The notes beneath the pieces are model-generated. The model worked only from the letters and a program-made list of their open reading frames with translations. It was not told where the DNA came from and searched no databases. A DNA stretch of 24,107 bases from CAYNWK01 sp964400875 (GTDB lineage: Bacteria; Chloroflexota; Anaerolineae; Anaerolineales; UBA4823): positions 1 to 24,107 of the forward strand of contig CAYNWK010000061.1 of the NCBI GenBank assembly GCA_964400875.1, given 5' to 3'. Numbering within the stretch: the first letter of the stretch is position 1; each line of letters starts with the position of its first letter. Shown piece after piece: positions 6,800 to 14,431 of the stretch. The position numbers and the translations under genes are program-made.

Positions 6800-8416
6800 A
6801 TGGAAATGGGGAAAAGAGGAGCAGTCGTTTTGTCATTCGGTTCATGGAGGGCCACGCTCAAACCGCTTGTTGTCGTGCTGCTGATGGCTGTGCCAGCGTT
6901 AGCGTGTAACTTTCCTACCTTGGTGCAGATACGCCAGGAGCAGCAAGAACAGCAGTTTCGCGAGACCCTCGTCGCGGAGTACCTGCAGCTCACCCGCAAG
7001 GCGCAGGGCCAGCCGACAAACCCGGTAGTTACGCCAGGGCCGCAAGCAAGCGGCGTCCCGGTCCAACCCACTCCGGGCTCGGGCGGTCTGGAACCCGGCC
7101 CGCCTCTCGAATGGGCTCCGACGGTCTATACCTACGCGGCGCGCTCCGGGGACACGCTGGAAGCGCTTGCTCTGCGCTTTGACGTCGAGCCGGGACAGAT
7201 CGTCTCCGCAGAACCCATCCCGGAGAACGGCTTCCTACCCGCGGGTCAGGTGTTCAGCATCCCCAACGTCCTTGGAGAAGGCCCCTATCCTGGCGCGGTG
7301 CTGCCGGACAGCGAAGTGGTCAATTCAATTACCGGTGCAGGGTTTGTGGTTGAGGACTTCGTTGCCAGTGCGGGCGGATTCCTGGCCAGTTACGAAGAAC
7401 TGGTGGATGGGGAAGCGCTTTCCGGCGCCCGGATCGTAGCGCGCGTTGCGGATGAGTTATCTGTAAATCCCCGGCTGCTGCTGGCTATCCTGGAATTCCG
7501 CGCCGGTTGGGTTTACGGGCAGCCGGCCAACCCGGAGGATCCGCGCAACCCAATCGGGTTTTACGTACCGGGGATGAGCGGTTTATACGATGAGCTGACC
7601 TTCGCAGGGACCCAGGTGAACATCGGTTATTATGGCTGGCGCCAGGGCTCACTCACCCAATTGAAATTCCAGGATGACCGCTACGCACGGCTCAATCCTA
7701 CCTTGAACGCCGGGTCGGTGGGCGTACAGCAGCTGTTCGCTAAACTCTACAAACAAAACGAATGGTTCGAAGCGCTTTACGGGCAGGAGGGCTTCACTGC
7801 CCAGTACGCCCGGCTGTTCGGTGATCCGTGGGAGCGGGCCGCGCAGCTGGGACCAATCTTCCCTGACGGCGTCGCGCAGCCTACGCTGGAGCTGCCCTTC
7901 CAGCCCGGACAGCAGTGGAGTTTCACCGGCGGGCCGCACCGTTCGTGGAATACGGGCACGCCTCAAGGCGCAATTGATTTCTCCCCGGTCACCGGAGAGC
8001 CACCCTGTGCGGTTTCCCAGGCATGGGTGACGGCTCCTGCACCCGGGCTGGTGACCCGCGCCGATCATAACCTGGTCGTCCTGGACCTGGACGGCGACGG
8101 CTTTGAGGGCACCGGCTGGGTGCTGCTGTTCCTGCACGTCGCCGATTTGGACCGCATCGCCCCTGGGATTGTGGTAGACCAGGACGGTATGCTAGGACAT
8201 CCGTCTTGCGAGGGCGGGCGCACCACCGGTACTCACGTGCACGTGGCCCGCAAATACAACGGCGAATGGCTCCCGGCAGACGGCCCAATCCCGTTCGTAT
8301 TGAGCGGTTGGGAGGTAGAGAGCGGCGCGCGCAGTTATGAAGGTTTTCTGCGTAAGGGGGACGAGGTAGTCGCCGCCAACCCGGGTGGTTCGAGCACTTC
8401 TGTCCTTGAAAGATAG
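6800..8416 (+). CDS. LysM-domain, M23-like (LytM) metallopeptidase lipoprotein
   Basis: Predicted envelope lipoprotein that binds and probably cleaves or remodels peptidoglycan. The signal peptide ends in a lipobox PALAC (Cys36), followed by a Q/E-rich coil and a Pro/Gly linker. A LysM domain lies at about residues 109-155 (SGDTLEALALRF), a helical region with VNPRLLLAILE at about 205-345, and a C-terminal M23-like domain at about 370-490. The M23 zinc ligands can be placed as H380, D393 and H481 (THVHVAR), with H446 in LLFLHVADL, so the active site looks intact. The start is uncertain: TTG at 6830 has a better ribosome site (GAGGAG, 8 bases away) and still leaves a full signal peptide; ATG 6800 has AGGA nearby. 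The gene is followed by a strong terminator. Confidence 0.85.
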   Translation: MEMGKRGAVVLSFGSWRATLKPLVVVLLMAVPALACNFPTLVQIRQEQQEQQFRETLVAEYLQLTRKAQGQPTNPVVTPGPQASGVPVQPTPGSGGLEPGPPLEWAPTVYTYAARSGDTLEALALRFDVEPGQIVSAEPIPENGFLPAGQVFSIPNVLGEGPYPGAVLPDSEVVNSITGAGFVVEDFVASAGGFLASYEELVDGEALSGARIVARVADELSVNPRLLLAILEFRAGWVYGQPANPEDPRNPIGFYVPGMSGLYDELTFAGTQVNIGYYGWRQGSLTQLKFQDDRYARLNPTLNAGSVGVQQLFAKLYKQNEWFEALYGQEGFTAQYARLFGDPWERAAQLGPIFPDGVAQPTLELPFQPGQQWSFTGGPHRSWNTGTPQGAIDFSPVTGEPPCAVSQAWVTAPAPGLVTRADHNLVVLDLDGDGFEGTGWVLLFLHVADLDRIAPGIVVDQDGMLGHPSCEGGRTTGTHVHVARKYNGEWLPADGPIPFVLSGWEVESGARSYEGFLRKGDEVVAANPGGSSTSVLER

Positions 8417-8470
8417 CGCTATACTACCGGATCGTTAAAATTGGTAGGAGTTACGCAGCTCTTCGAGAAT

Positions 8471-8516
8471 GGGGGGTTGTTGGGGGGGCCGCCCCCCCCC
8501 CAAACACCCCCTTTAT
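8471..8516 (+). terminator. G/C-homopolymer hairpin with T-run after the lipoprotein gene
   Basis: A long hairpin whose arms are runs of G with TTGTT on the left (8471-8488) and runs of C with AAACA on the right (8492-8511), followed on the plus strand by TTTATT. It ends the lipoprotein transcript and also lies just beyond the kinase 3' end on the other strand. It includes ten consecutive C residues (8492-8501), so the exact length may be a sequencing or slippage variable. It belongs to the GTGTTTGGG hairpin family of this window. Confidence 0.75.
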
Positions 8517-8544
8517 TCCATCAAGTGCGTATGTCCTGACCGGT

Positions 8545-10434
8545 TCAGGGTTGGCTGGCAATGAAGTTATCGAAGACGATCTTGGCTCCCCCGACATCGA
8601 GGGAGGCGGCTACCAGGCCGACTTCACCGGAACTGAAGGTTCCGTCCGTGACTTCGGCCAGCTTCGTATCATTGGCGTACAGGGTCAGCTGGTTTTCCAG
8701 GCACTCGGCGCGCACCCGGTTGGTGGTCGTCCCCTGGTGGATATTGCGGTTGAACTTCCAGGCTTCTTCCATGAGTGGGAAGAATTCGTCGTTCTGGTAT
8801 TTGCCGATGGAATAATAACCATCGCTGCTGATCACCAGGTAATAGTAGTTGCTGGAGTCCTGTAAGCGGCAGACCACGCCAAAATAGTTGTCGTCCGGGC
8901 CGGAGACTTTGGAAGCATCCACCTCGACGATAGCATCGGAATACGTCACTCCAGGCGTCGTCCAATACAAGGTATTGGGCTGAGCGACGGAGATGCTGTA
9001 GCTGCTGCCTTCGTAGCCGTAAGCGCCATCGCGTTCTTCGGCGGAGGGCCAACCACTGTTGGGATCGGAGAAATCATCCCGGAAAACGGCGCCCACCGGC
9101 TCGGGCGTCCGGGATTCCTCTGTAGAACGGTCACCCGGTCTGGGAGTATCCGTGGGGTGGGCTGCGGCTTCGGTCTCCCGGACAGTCGGGCTGGGCTGCG
9201 TGGTCGGGGTGCTGGATGGGGAGCCCAACCCCATGCCAGAAAGCAGATTGGGAAGGAACATACTGCCCCCAATGGCGGTCGCACCCAGGACGACGCACAA
9301 GAGGACGAGCAGGACGATCCCGACGGTCACCCACCTGACCGGGCGCACCCCTGCCCGTGGGGCGGAGGCCGGTTCGGGGGTTATGGGAACAGGACCAACG
9401 TTCGCCGGAGGCGCTTGGGGCGATCCTTCTGCTCCTCCTATGGCAGGAGTTAGCTGCGGCTTTCGGCTCCTTACGGGAGCGGCCGGGACCTCCGGTTCGA
9501 CTTGCGCTTCTTTCAGGGTCGATTTTTCTTGCGTGGAGATGCGCTCTGGCTGATCGTCCACGATCGTGGCAGCCTCTTCCTGAGACAATTTCTCCGGAAT
9601 AACCTCGGCAGGCGGGGAGACGGGTTTCTTGGCTATTTCCTGAAGCGCATTCGCAAAAGCGCTGGCGGTGGGAATACGTTCTTCGCGATCCTTGGCCATC
9701 GTCTGAGCGATCAGCGTGTCCACTTCAGCGGGCAGTTCTGGTTTGAACAGGCGCACACGCGGAATGGGAGCGGAGACGTGCTTCATGGCTACCGCCATGG
9801 GGGTGGTGCCCTGGTATGGCTGCTTGCCGGTCAGCATTTCGAATAGGATGGTTCCCAGGGCATAGATGTCGCTGCGCCCATCCAACTCTTCGCCGCGCAC
9901 TTGCTCCGGGCTCATATAGGCCGGCGTGCCGATGATAGCGTCGCCCGTCAGCGCGGTAGTCGCTTCGGTCAGAAAGGCGATGCCAAAATCGGAGAGGAAG
10001 GCGTTGCCGAAATCATCGAACAGGATGTTGGCGGGTTTGAGATCGCGGTGAATGATGCCGCGGGCATGGACGAGGTCCAGGGCTCCAGCAAGGCGCGTAA
10101 GGATTTGGGTCGTACGCGGAAGGGCTATCGGGCTGGATTTGATAGCCTCTGAAAGCGAGCCGCCTTGCATATTGCGCATCACCAGGTAGAGCTGCTCTTC
10201 TTGCTCGCCGAAATCGTACACCGGAACGATGGCGGGATGCTCGATAGTGGCGATGGTCTGCGCTTCGCGTTCGAAACGCCGCCGCAGGACCGGATTGTGC
10301 AGGAATTGGGGCGGCAGCAGCTTGACCGCTACCTGGCGGCCAAAGCGCGGGTCGTACGCCAGGTAGACGCTGGCCATGCCGCCTTTGCCGATCTCGGATC
10401 GGATTTCGTAGCGCCCGACTTTATCCGGAGTCAT
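8545..10434 (-). CDS. Membrane-anchored Ser/Thr protein kinase (PknB-like) with extracytoplasmic beta-sandwich domain
   Basis: A 629-residue Hanks-type kinase. The N-terminal catalytic domain (about residues 8-265) carries the P-loop GKGGMASV (17-24), the lysine K38 in VAVK, the catalytic HRDLKPAN (129-136), DFG (149-151) and GTPAYMSPEQ (169-178), so it should be active. A Pro-rich linker leads to one membrane helix (about 369-395), another Pro/Thr linker, and a C-terminal domain (about 448-629; begins VFRDDFSDPNSGW). The latter resembles LamG/3-keto-disaccharide-hydrolase-type beta-sandwiches and may sense an extracellular ligand. No PASTA repeats. Its own extended -10 promoter lies about 190 bases upstream. 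The substrate is unknown; no phosphatase or FHA protein is nearby. Confidence 0.93.
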   Translation of the reverse strand: MTPDKVGRYEIRSEIGKGGMASVYLAYDPRFGRQVAVKLLPPQFLHNPVLRRRFEREAQTIATIEHPAIVPVYDFGEQEEQLYLVMRNMQGGSLSEAIKSSPIALPRTTQILTRLAGALDLVHARGIIHRDLKPANILFDDFGNAFLSDFGIAFLTEATTALTGDAIIGTPAYMSPEQVRGEELDGRSDIYALGTILFEMLTGKQPYQGTTPMAVAMKHVSAPIPRVRLFKPELPAEVDTLIAQTMAKDREERIPTASAFANALQEIAKKPVSPPAEVIPEKLSQEEAATIVDDQPERISTQEKSTLKEAQVEPEVPAAPVRSRKPQLTPAIGGAEGSPQAPPANVGPVPITPEPASAPRAGVRPVRWVTVGIVLLVLLCVVLGATAIGGSMFLPNLLSGMGLGSPSSTPTTQPSPTVRETEAAAHPTDTPRPGDRSTEESRTPEPVGAVFRDDFSDPNSGWPSAEERDGAYGYEGSSYSISVAQPNTLYWTTPGVTYSDAIVEVDASKVSGPDDNYFGVVCRLQDSSNYYYLVISSDGYYSIGKYQNDEFFPLMEEAWKFNRNIHQGTTTNRVRAECLENQLTLYANDTKLAEVTDGTFSSGEVGLVAASLDVGGAKIVFDNFIASQP

Positions 10435-10742
10435 ACCCCCGCCTTTCTGCAGGCGCGCAGAACGGTGTTTACCAGCAGCCTCATTGAATGGCGTAGTATG
10501 AGTGGAGGCGTGACGTGCTTATGGAGCATAAATTCAGGGAAGGATGTTGCGGATCGGCGTGAATGGATTGGCAACGCCCAAGTCGGCAGTGATAAGGCGG
10601 TCCGGGTTAAAGCGAGAGTCATTATAGCACGGGTTCCATTTCGGTTATTGTTCGTATGCTCGTCCTTTTTTACGGGCGTGCAATTTACGAATCCATTAAC
10701 GGTCCCAGCGGGTGGAAAGTTCCCGGGTAATGGCCGGGATCC
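10435..10742 (-). other. 308-base gap between the kinase and aminotransferase genes
   Basis: Holds the kinase promoter (10621-10629) and about 180 bases of leader. A 63-codon minus-strand frame (10431-10622) starts inside the -10 box and cannot be translated from that promoter. No RNA gene or convincing terminator for the aminotransferase was found. Confidence 0.5.
10621..10629 (-). promoter_or_regulatory. Extended -10 promoter of the kinase gene
   Basis: Minus strand TGCTATAAT: a perfect -10 (10621-10626) with the TG extension. The -35 region is poor, which is usual for extended -10 promoters. The predicted start near 10614 gives a leader of about 180 bases. Confidence 0.6.
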
Positions 10743-11852
10743 CTAGCTTCGACCCAGGTAGGTTTCCAGCCGGTCGACGGCTGCCGGCATGTTCCGCCGG
10801 CCAAAACCGATGCGGAAATGGTTCCCGGGATGGTCGAAGGCTGTGCCGGGCATCAAAAGCACCCCGCGGTCCTTCACTAACCGGTCGCAAAAGCCATCCA
10901 CGTTTTCTCCCAACAAACGCGGGAAAGCGATCGGCCCTGCATGCGGCGGCAGCCAGGTGAAGCGCTCCGGGTGGCGGGCGAAGAAGGCCTCCAGGACTTC
11001 CAGGTTGTCCTGGATCAGGTCCACGTTGCGCTGTGCGAGGGCCTCCCGGTGGCGCAGCGCCACTTCGGCCAGGAACTCGCTCGGCGCGCTGCTGCAGATG
11101 GTGGTGTAATCCTTCAAGGCTGCCATCCGGCGGTATAGATCGGAGGCATGGGTAGCGATCCAGCCGATGCGCAAGCCCGGCAGGCCGTAGGATTTGGACA
11201 TCACGCCCAAAGAGACCGCGTTTTCATAGAGATCGCAGCCGGCCGGCAGACGGTCAGCAGCATCGTACTCGGCCTCGCGATAGACCTCGTCGGAGAAGAG
11301 CAGCAGGCCGTGGTCGCGGGCGATCTGGCAGACCTGGGTGAAATCTTCCGATGGCATCAGGTACCCGGTGGGGTTATGCGGGTTGTTCACCACGATGGCC
11401 TTGGTGTTATCGGAGATCAGGCGGCGCAATTCGTCGAGGTCGAGCGCCCATCCGTTTTCCGGGCGCGCCTCCCAATGGGAGACCTGACAGCCCAAGCCGT
11501 GGGCGACTTCAGTCAGCGACTGATAGCAGGGCCAGTGCACGATGACGTGGTCTCCTGGGCTCAGCGCGGCGTGCATGAAGAGGTAGATGGCTTCTTCTGC
11601 GCCGCTGAAAACCAGGATTTGCTCGGGCTGGATGTTGGCGTAGATCCGGGCGATCTCCCGGCGAAGCGTGGGGCTGCCCGGAGATTCGGTATAGCCCAGC
11701 CAGTGGTGTTGAAACCGTTCGGCGGACCCGGGTTCGTAAGCCAGCACCTCCTGGATGGTGAGCGACTCGCAGTCCGAAGCGCAGAGCACGTAATCGACGT
11801 TGAATTCGTATTTGGCGAAATAGCGTTCGAGTTTGAACGGGCGAAGTTTCAT
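10743..11852 (-). CDS. Class I/II (fold-type I) PLP-dependent aminotransferase
   Basis: A cytosolic PLP enzyme of the aspartate/tyrosine aminotransferase superfamily, 369 residues from the preferred start. Landmarks are NNPHNPTG (156-163), the PLP-interacting D188 in FSDEVYRE with Y191, the Schiff-base lysine K220 in VMSKSYGLPGLRIGW, and the carboxylate-binding arginine region near the C-terminus (HFRIGFGRRN). I prefer the ATG at 11852 over the one at 11885: AAGGAG lies 12 bases upstream of 11852 and the protein then begins MKLRPFKLERYF, where homologues usually begin. The amino-donor specificity cannot be read from the sequence. It appears monocistronic. Confidence 0.9.
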   Translation of the reverse strand: MKLRPFKLERYFAKYEFNVDYVLCASDCESLTIQEVLAYEPGSAERFQHHWLGYTESPGSPTLRREIARIYANIQPEQILVFSGAEEAIYLFMHAALSPGDHVIVHWPCYQSLTEVAHGLGCQVSHWEARPENGWALDLDELRRLISDNTKAIVVNNPHNPTGYLMPSEDFTQVCQIARDHGLLLFSDEVYREAEYDAADRLPAGCDLYENAVSLGVMSKSYGLPGLRIGWIATHASDLYRRMAALKDYTTICSSAPSEFLAEVALRHREALAQRNVDLIQDNLEVLEAFFARHPERFTWLPPHAGPIAFPRLLGENVDGFCDRLVKDRGVLLMPGTAFDHPGNHFRIGFGRRNMPAAVDRLETYLGRS

Positions 11853-11877
11853 AGCGCGGGTTGCTCCTTGGTGGGTG

Positions 11878-11891
11878 GATCGCATGCGATC
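11878..11891. promoter_or_regulatory. 14-base perfect palindrome upstream of the aminotransferase
   Basis: GATCGCATGCGATC is fully self-complementary and lies 26-39 bases before the aminotransferase start at 11852. It could be an operator or only a chance palindrome; no regulator is implied by the sequence. Confidence 0.25.
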
Positions 11892-12008
11892 AATTTTGGG
11901 GTAAAGGCGTAAATGCCCTGGAGGCGGAGCCGGCTTGAATTTCCGCTGCGCCCCGCTCCATTTTACTGGATTTCGGATCTACTCGATTGGAAGGTTGTAG
12001 AGACGTGA

Positions 12009-12037
12009 TTGACTGTTCTGCCTGGTTCTGCTATACT
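12009..12037 (+). promoter_or_regulatory. Promoter of the FG-GAP lipoprotein gene
   Basis: TTGACT (12009-12014), 17-base spacer, TATACT (12032-12037) with a TG extension (12029-12030). The predicted start near 12044 means that any translation start upstream of it, such as the TTG at 12009, is not real. Confidence 0.75.
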
Positions 12038-12083
12038 AAGCCTAACAATAAGTCGTATCCCGATATATATGATCCGAGTGAAA

Positions 12084-13652
12084 ATGAAAATCACCTGGTT
12101 AGGTTTTATTTTCTGCACTTTTCTCCTGGCGCTGTCTGCCTGTAGCCCTCTTCAGCTTGGGGCGGTCGGCAAACCAGAAGAAGTTGACTTAACTTCCCCG
12201 GAAGAAGTTATCGAGGGCGGGGTTCAATTGGATTCGCCGGATCAAGAGTGGGACGGCTACGGTGAGGCGGTAGATATCCAAGATGACGTGCTGGTGGTCG
12301 GCGCTTCCGAATGGAATCATTGCGGGCCTGGGTCCGCTTACGTTTACCGCCATTCGGACGGGGAATGGCGGGAAGAAGCCCGGCTGGCGGCGAGCGACCT
12401 GGCAGAGTTCGAAGAACAGGCAGGCCAATTCGAAGCTTTGCGGTTTGGCACTTCCGTTTCGCTGGGAGATGGGACCCTCGCGGTTGGCGCGCCGGGCAAC
12501 TCCTATGCTATCGCGGGAGGGTATACCGGAGCAGTCTACCTGTATGAATATAACGGCGAATCGTGGGTGGAAACGGCTAAAGTTTCCGCCGAACGCTTGG
12601 ACACGGATATTCCAGCCGAAGCGGGCATATCCCTGTGCGGCCGCTTCAAGCCCCGGTTATTTGGCTCCCTCATCGCATTGGACGGAGACACCCTGGCGGT
12701 TGGCGGAGATTCTATCTCGGAGTCTGTTTACATCTACCAACGCGGCGCAAACGGCTGGCAGGAGCAGGCGCGCCTGCCGATCCCGGGCGTGTCTGGAAAA
12801 GATCTCTACATGGCTTCCATGGACCTGGTTGGGGATACCCTGGCTTTGAGCGCTTTTTATGTTCTACCGCGCGCTGAGGAAGATCCGGTCATGAGCGGGA
12901 ACGTGATCGTCTACGTTTTCGAGCGTTCCGGGGGCACCTGGGTGGAAAGCTTCCGCTTCGTCCCTGAAGAGGGCGAAAAGGACCTGCTCTTTTTCCCCGA
13001 ATTGAATGTGGGGGCCTCGGTGGCCTTGGAAGGCGCTGGCAGCCAGGCTGAACTCCTGGCCGTCGGTTTGCCGGGGTTCCCGGACTGGAGCGGAGTCACA
13101 GATAATATTGCCATGTTCGGGGCGAATCCGGAACAAATCCCCGAGTTTCCTCCCTCAAACCGCCAGGTTGGTGCGGTCTATATTATGGAACGCAACGAGC
13201 AGGAGTGGACCCAATCGACCGTTTTGAGACCGGCCGGCTGGGAAGACCCGCCAGGCATCGGTAAGATGTTCTCAGAGATTTCGGCAACTTCGGAAGGGGA
13301 GCAGGTCAGTTCGGCAGAAGGTGGTTTGCTGACCGCTGCTGGTATTCCGGAGTCATTTGTCTTTCCGGGGGACATCTATTCTGACGACCCGGAAATCAGT
13401 TTTTTCGGCGCAAAGGTGGACCTGGACGGGGAGCAGCTCGCCGTGACCGCCGGATACGCCAACGCCACCTACGCCTTCGAGCGCCAGGGACAGGATTGGG
13501 TATACAAATATCGCCTCTACCCGAGCCAGTCTGCCGAAGAGTTCTGGGAGGATGACGCCCAGATTGTGGCGATCGGTGACTGCGCCCTTTTGTTAGGAAC
13601 GCCGGGTGAATTCGGGAGCACGGCTCACGTTTTCCATCTGTGCGACCACTGA
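12084..13652 (+). CDS. FG-GAP/beta-propeller repeat lipoprotein
   Basis: Predicted surface lipoprotein: the hydrophobic signal FIFCTFLLALSAC ends in a lipobox with the acylated cysteine at residue 20. The mature part repeats the FG-GAP pattern, seen as FGTSVSLGDGTLAVGAPG, GAVYLYEYNGESWVETAKV and later FGAKVDLDGEQLAVTAG, consistent with a seven-bladed propeller of the integrin-alpha type. Such proteins usually bind surfaces or ligands; no enzymatic motif is seen. Start: ATG 12084 (522 residues) or ATG 12069 (527 residues); a promoter just upstream excludes anything earlier, and neither ATG has a strong ribosome site. The 3' end is followed by a weak hairpin without a T-run (13683-13702). Confidence 0.85.
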   Translation: MKITWLGFIFCTFLLALSACSPLQLGAVGKPEEVDLTSPEEVIEGGVQLDSPDQEWDGYGEAVDIQDDVLVVGASEWNHCGPGSAYVYRHSDGEWREEARLAASDLAEFEEQAGQFEALRFGTSVSLGDGTLAVGAPGNSYAIAGGYTGAVYLYEYNGESWVETAKVSAERLDTDIPAEAGISLCGRFKPRLFGSLIALDGDTLAVGGDSISESVYIYQRGANGWQEQARLPIPGVSGKDLYMASMDLVGDTLALSAFYVLPRAEEDPVMSGNVIVYVFERSGGTWVESFRFVPEEGEKDLLFFPELNVGASVALEGAGSQAELLAVGLPGFPDWSGVTDNIAMFGANPEQIPEFPPSNRQVGAVYIMERNEQEWTQSTVLRPAGWEDPPGIGKMFSEISATSEGEQVSSAEGGLLTAAGIPESFVFPGDIYSDDPEISFFGAKVDLDGEQLAVTAGYANATYAFERQGQDWVYKYRLYPSQSAEEFWEDDAQIVAIGDCALLLGTPGEFGSTAHVFHLCDH

Positions 13653-13740
13653 TAGGTAGTGAGAGGTCTGGCAGCGTTGACACCGGATTCAGAAACATCC
13701 GGATAAGATATTGGTTGCGAAAATAAACACGGTTTTTTTA

Positions 13741-13769
13741 TTGACCGTTTGACATTGCACTGCTATACT
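13741..13769 (+). promoter_or_regulatory. Promoter of the PadR operon
   Basis: TTGACC (13741-13746), 17-base spacer, TATACT (13764-13769) with a TG extension (13761-13762). It has the same architecture as the promoter at 12009. Confidence 0.7.
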
Positions 13770-13783
13770 CGAGAGGTGTATAG
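13763..13783 (+). promoter_or_regulatory. Candidate PadR auto-operator overlapping the -10
   Basis: A perfect inverted repeat CTATAC-N9-GTATAG (13763-13768 and 13778-13783) covers the -10 and the expected transcription start. PadR proteins typically bind short palindromes over their own promoters, so self-repression is a reasonable inference. Confidence 0.45.
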
Positions 13784-13822
13784 GACGGTTTCCGAACTAT
13801 TCTCCCAGAATGGAGAGGCGTA

Positions 13823-14188
13823 GTGAATTCAAAACAACCGATCGATGATATTGTCCCCTTGCGGGAGCCCACCTTCTTAATTTTATTGAGTTTATCGGCT
13901 GGGGAAAAACATGGTTACGCGGTTATGAAGGACGTGGAGGAGCTCAGCAGCGGCAGCGTGGTCTTGAGCACGGGGACCCTTTACGAGGCGCTGGCCCGGC
14001 TGCTCGAGCAAGGACTGATCGAGCGCGTCGAGGCCTCCAAGGCGAAGCAAAAGGAGAGCCACCCGGGTCGGCCGAGGAAGACCTACCAGCTCACCGCGCG
14101 CGGCAAACGGGTTTTGAAAGCAGAGACCAGCCGGATGCAGACGCTGGTAACGACCGCCCGCCAGCGGCTGGGCGATGAAATCGCTTAA
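13823..14188 (+). CDS. PadR-family transcriptional regulator
   Basis: A 121-residue winged-helix repressor. The PadR pattern is clear: EPTFLILLSLSAGEKHGYAV at about residues 15-34, the recognition region STGTLYEALARLLEQGLIER (49-68), and the wing segment GRPRKTYQLTARGKRVL. It has only a short C-terminal helix, as in subfamily-2 members. Translation starts at GTG, supported by GGAGAGG a few bases upstream. It probably controls the membrane-protein gene behind it and itself through the palindrome at 13763. The effector is unknown. Confidence 0.9.
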   Translation: MNSKQPIDDIVPLREPTFLILLSLSAGEKHGYAVMKDVEELSSGSVVLSTGTLYEALARLLEQGLIERVEASKAKQKESHPGRPRKTYQLTARGKRVLKAETSRMQTLVTTARQRLGDEIA

Positions 14189-14215
14189 CGAAATGATGGG
14201 TACGGGGGGAGTCTA

Positions 14216-14431
14216 ATTCTAACAACAGAGGCTACCCGGCTTGAGCGTGGGTTTTCTTCCGCTGGGACCTTGGTCTGGAGCATGATCCAGGCCAACTGGT
14301 TGGATGAAATCAGCTGGCTACTCGAATTGTGGGCAAACGTGACCGAGCTAATCAGCGCTCTTGTATTGATTGGTCTTGCCGGTCGCCCGCTCAAACAGAA
14401 ACTGCTGCGTAATAGGGGATCACATCCATGA
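14216..14431 (+). CDS. Small reading frame coupled to the downstream membrane-protein gene
   Basis: An open frame whose TGA overlaps the ATG of the next gene by four bases (ATGA), a sign of translational coupling. The codons look protein-like (…NWLDEISWLLELWANV, then a hydrophobic stretch LISALVLIGLAG and a basic tail). The start is not clear. ATT at 14216 has an excellent ribosome site (GGGGGAG, 4 bases away) and would give 71 residues. TTG at 14270 or ATG at 14282 (49 residues) are alternatives with poor sites. One weak membrane helix is possible. No family recognised. It lies in phase with padR after that gene's stop. Confidence 0.45.
   Translation: MLTTEATRLERGFSSAGTLVWSMIQANWLDEISWLLELWANVTELISALVLIGLAGRPLKQKLLRNRGSHP

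Noticed and set aside
10431..10622. 63-codon minus-strand frame overlapping the kinase start by ATGA
   Set aside because: Its ATG begins within the kinase promoter -10, upstream of the predicted transcript start, and the sequence has no protein character.
11148..11912. 254-codon plus-strand frame opposite the aminotransferase
   Set aside because: Mirror of the aminotransferase codons; the sense strand has a complete PLP active site.
12009..12068. TTG start 20 codons upstream of the FG-GAP lipoprotein signal peptide
   Set aside because: The TTG is the first three bases of the -35 box of the gene's own promoter; the signal peptide begins at 12084 or 12069.
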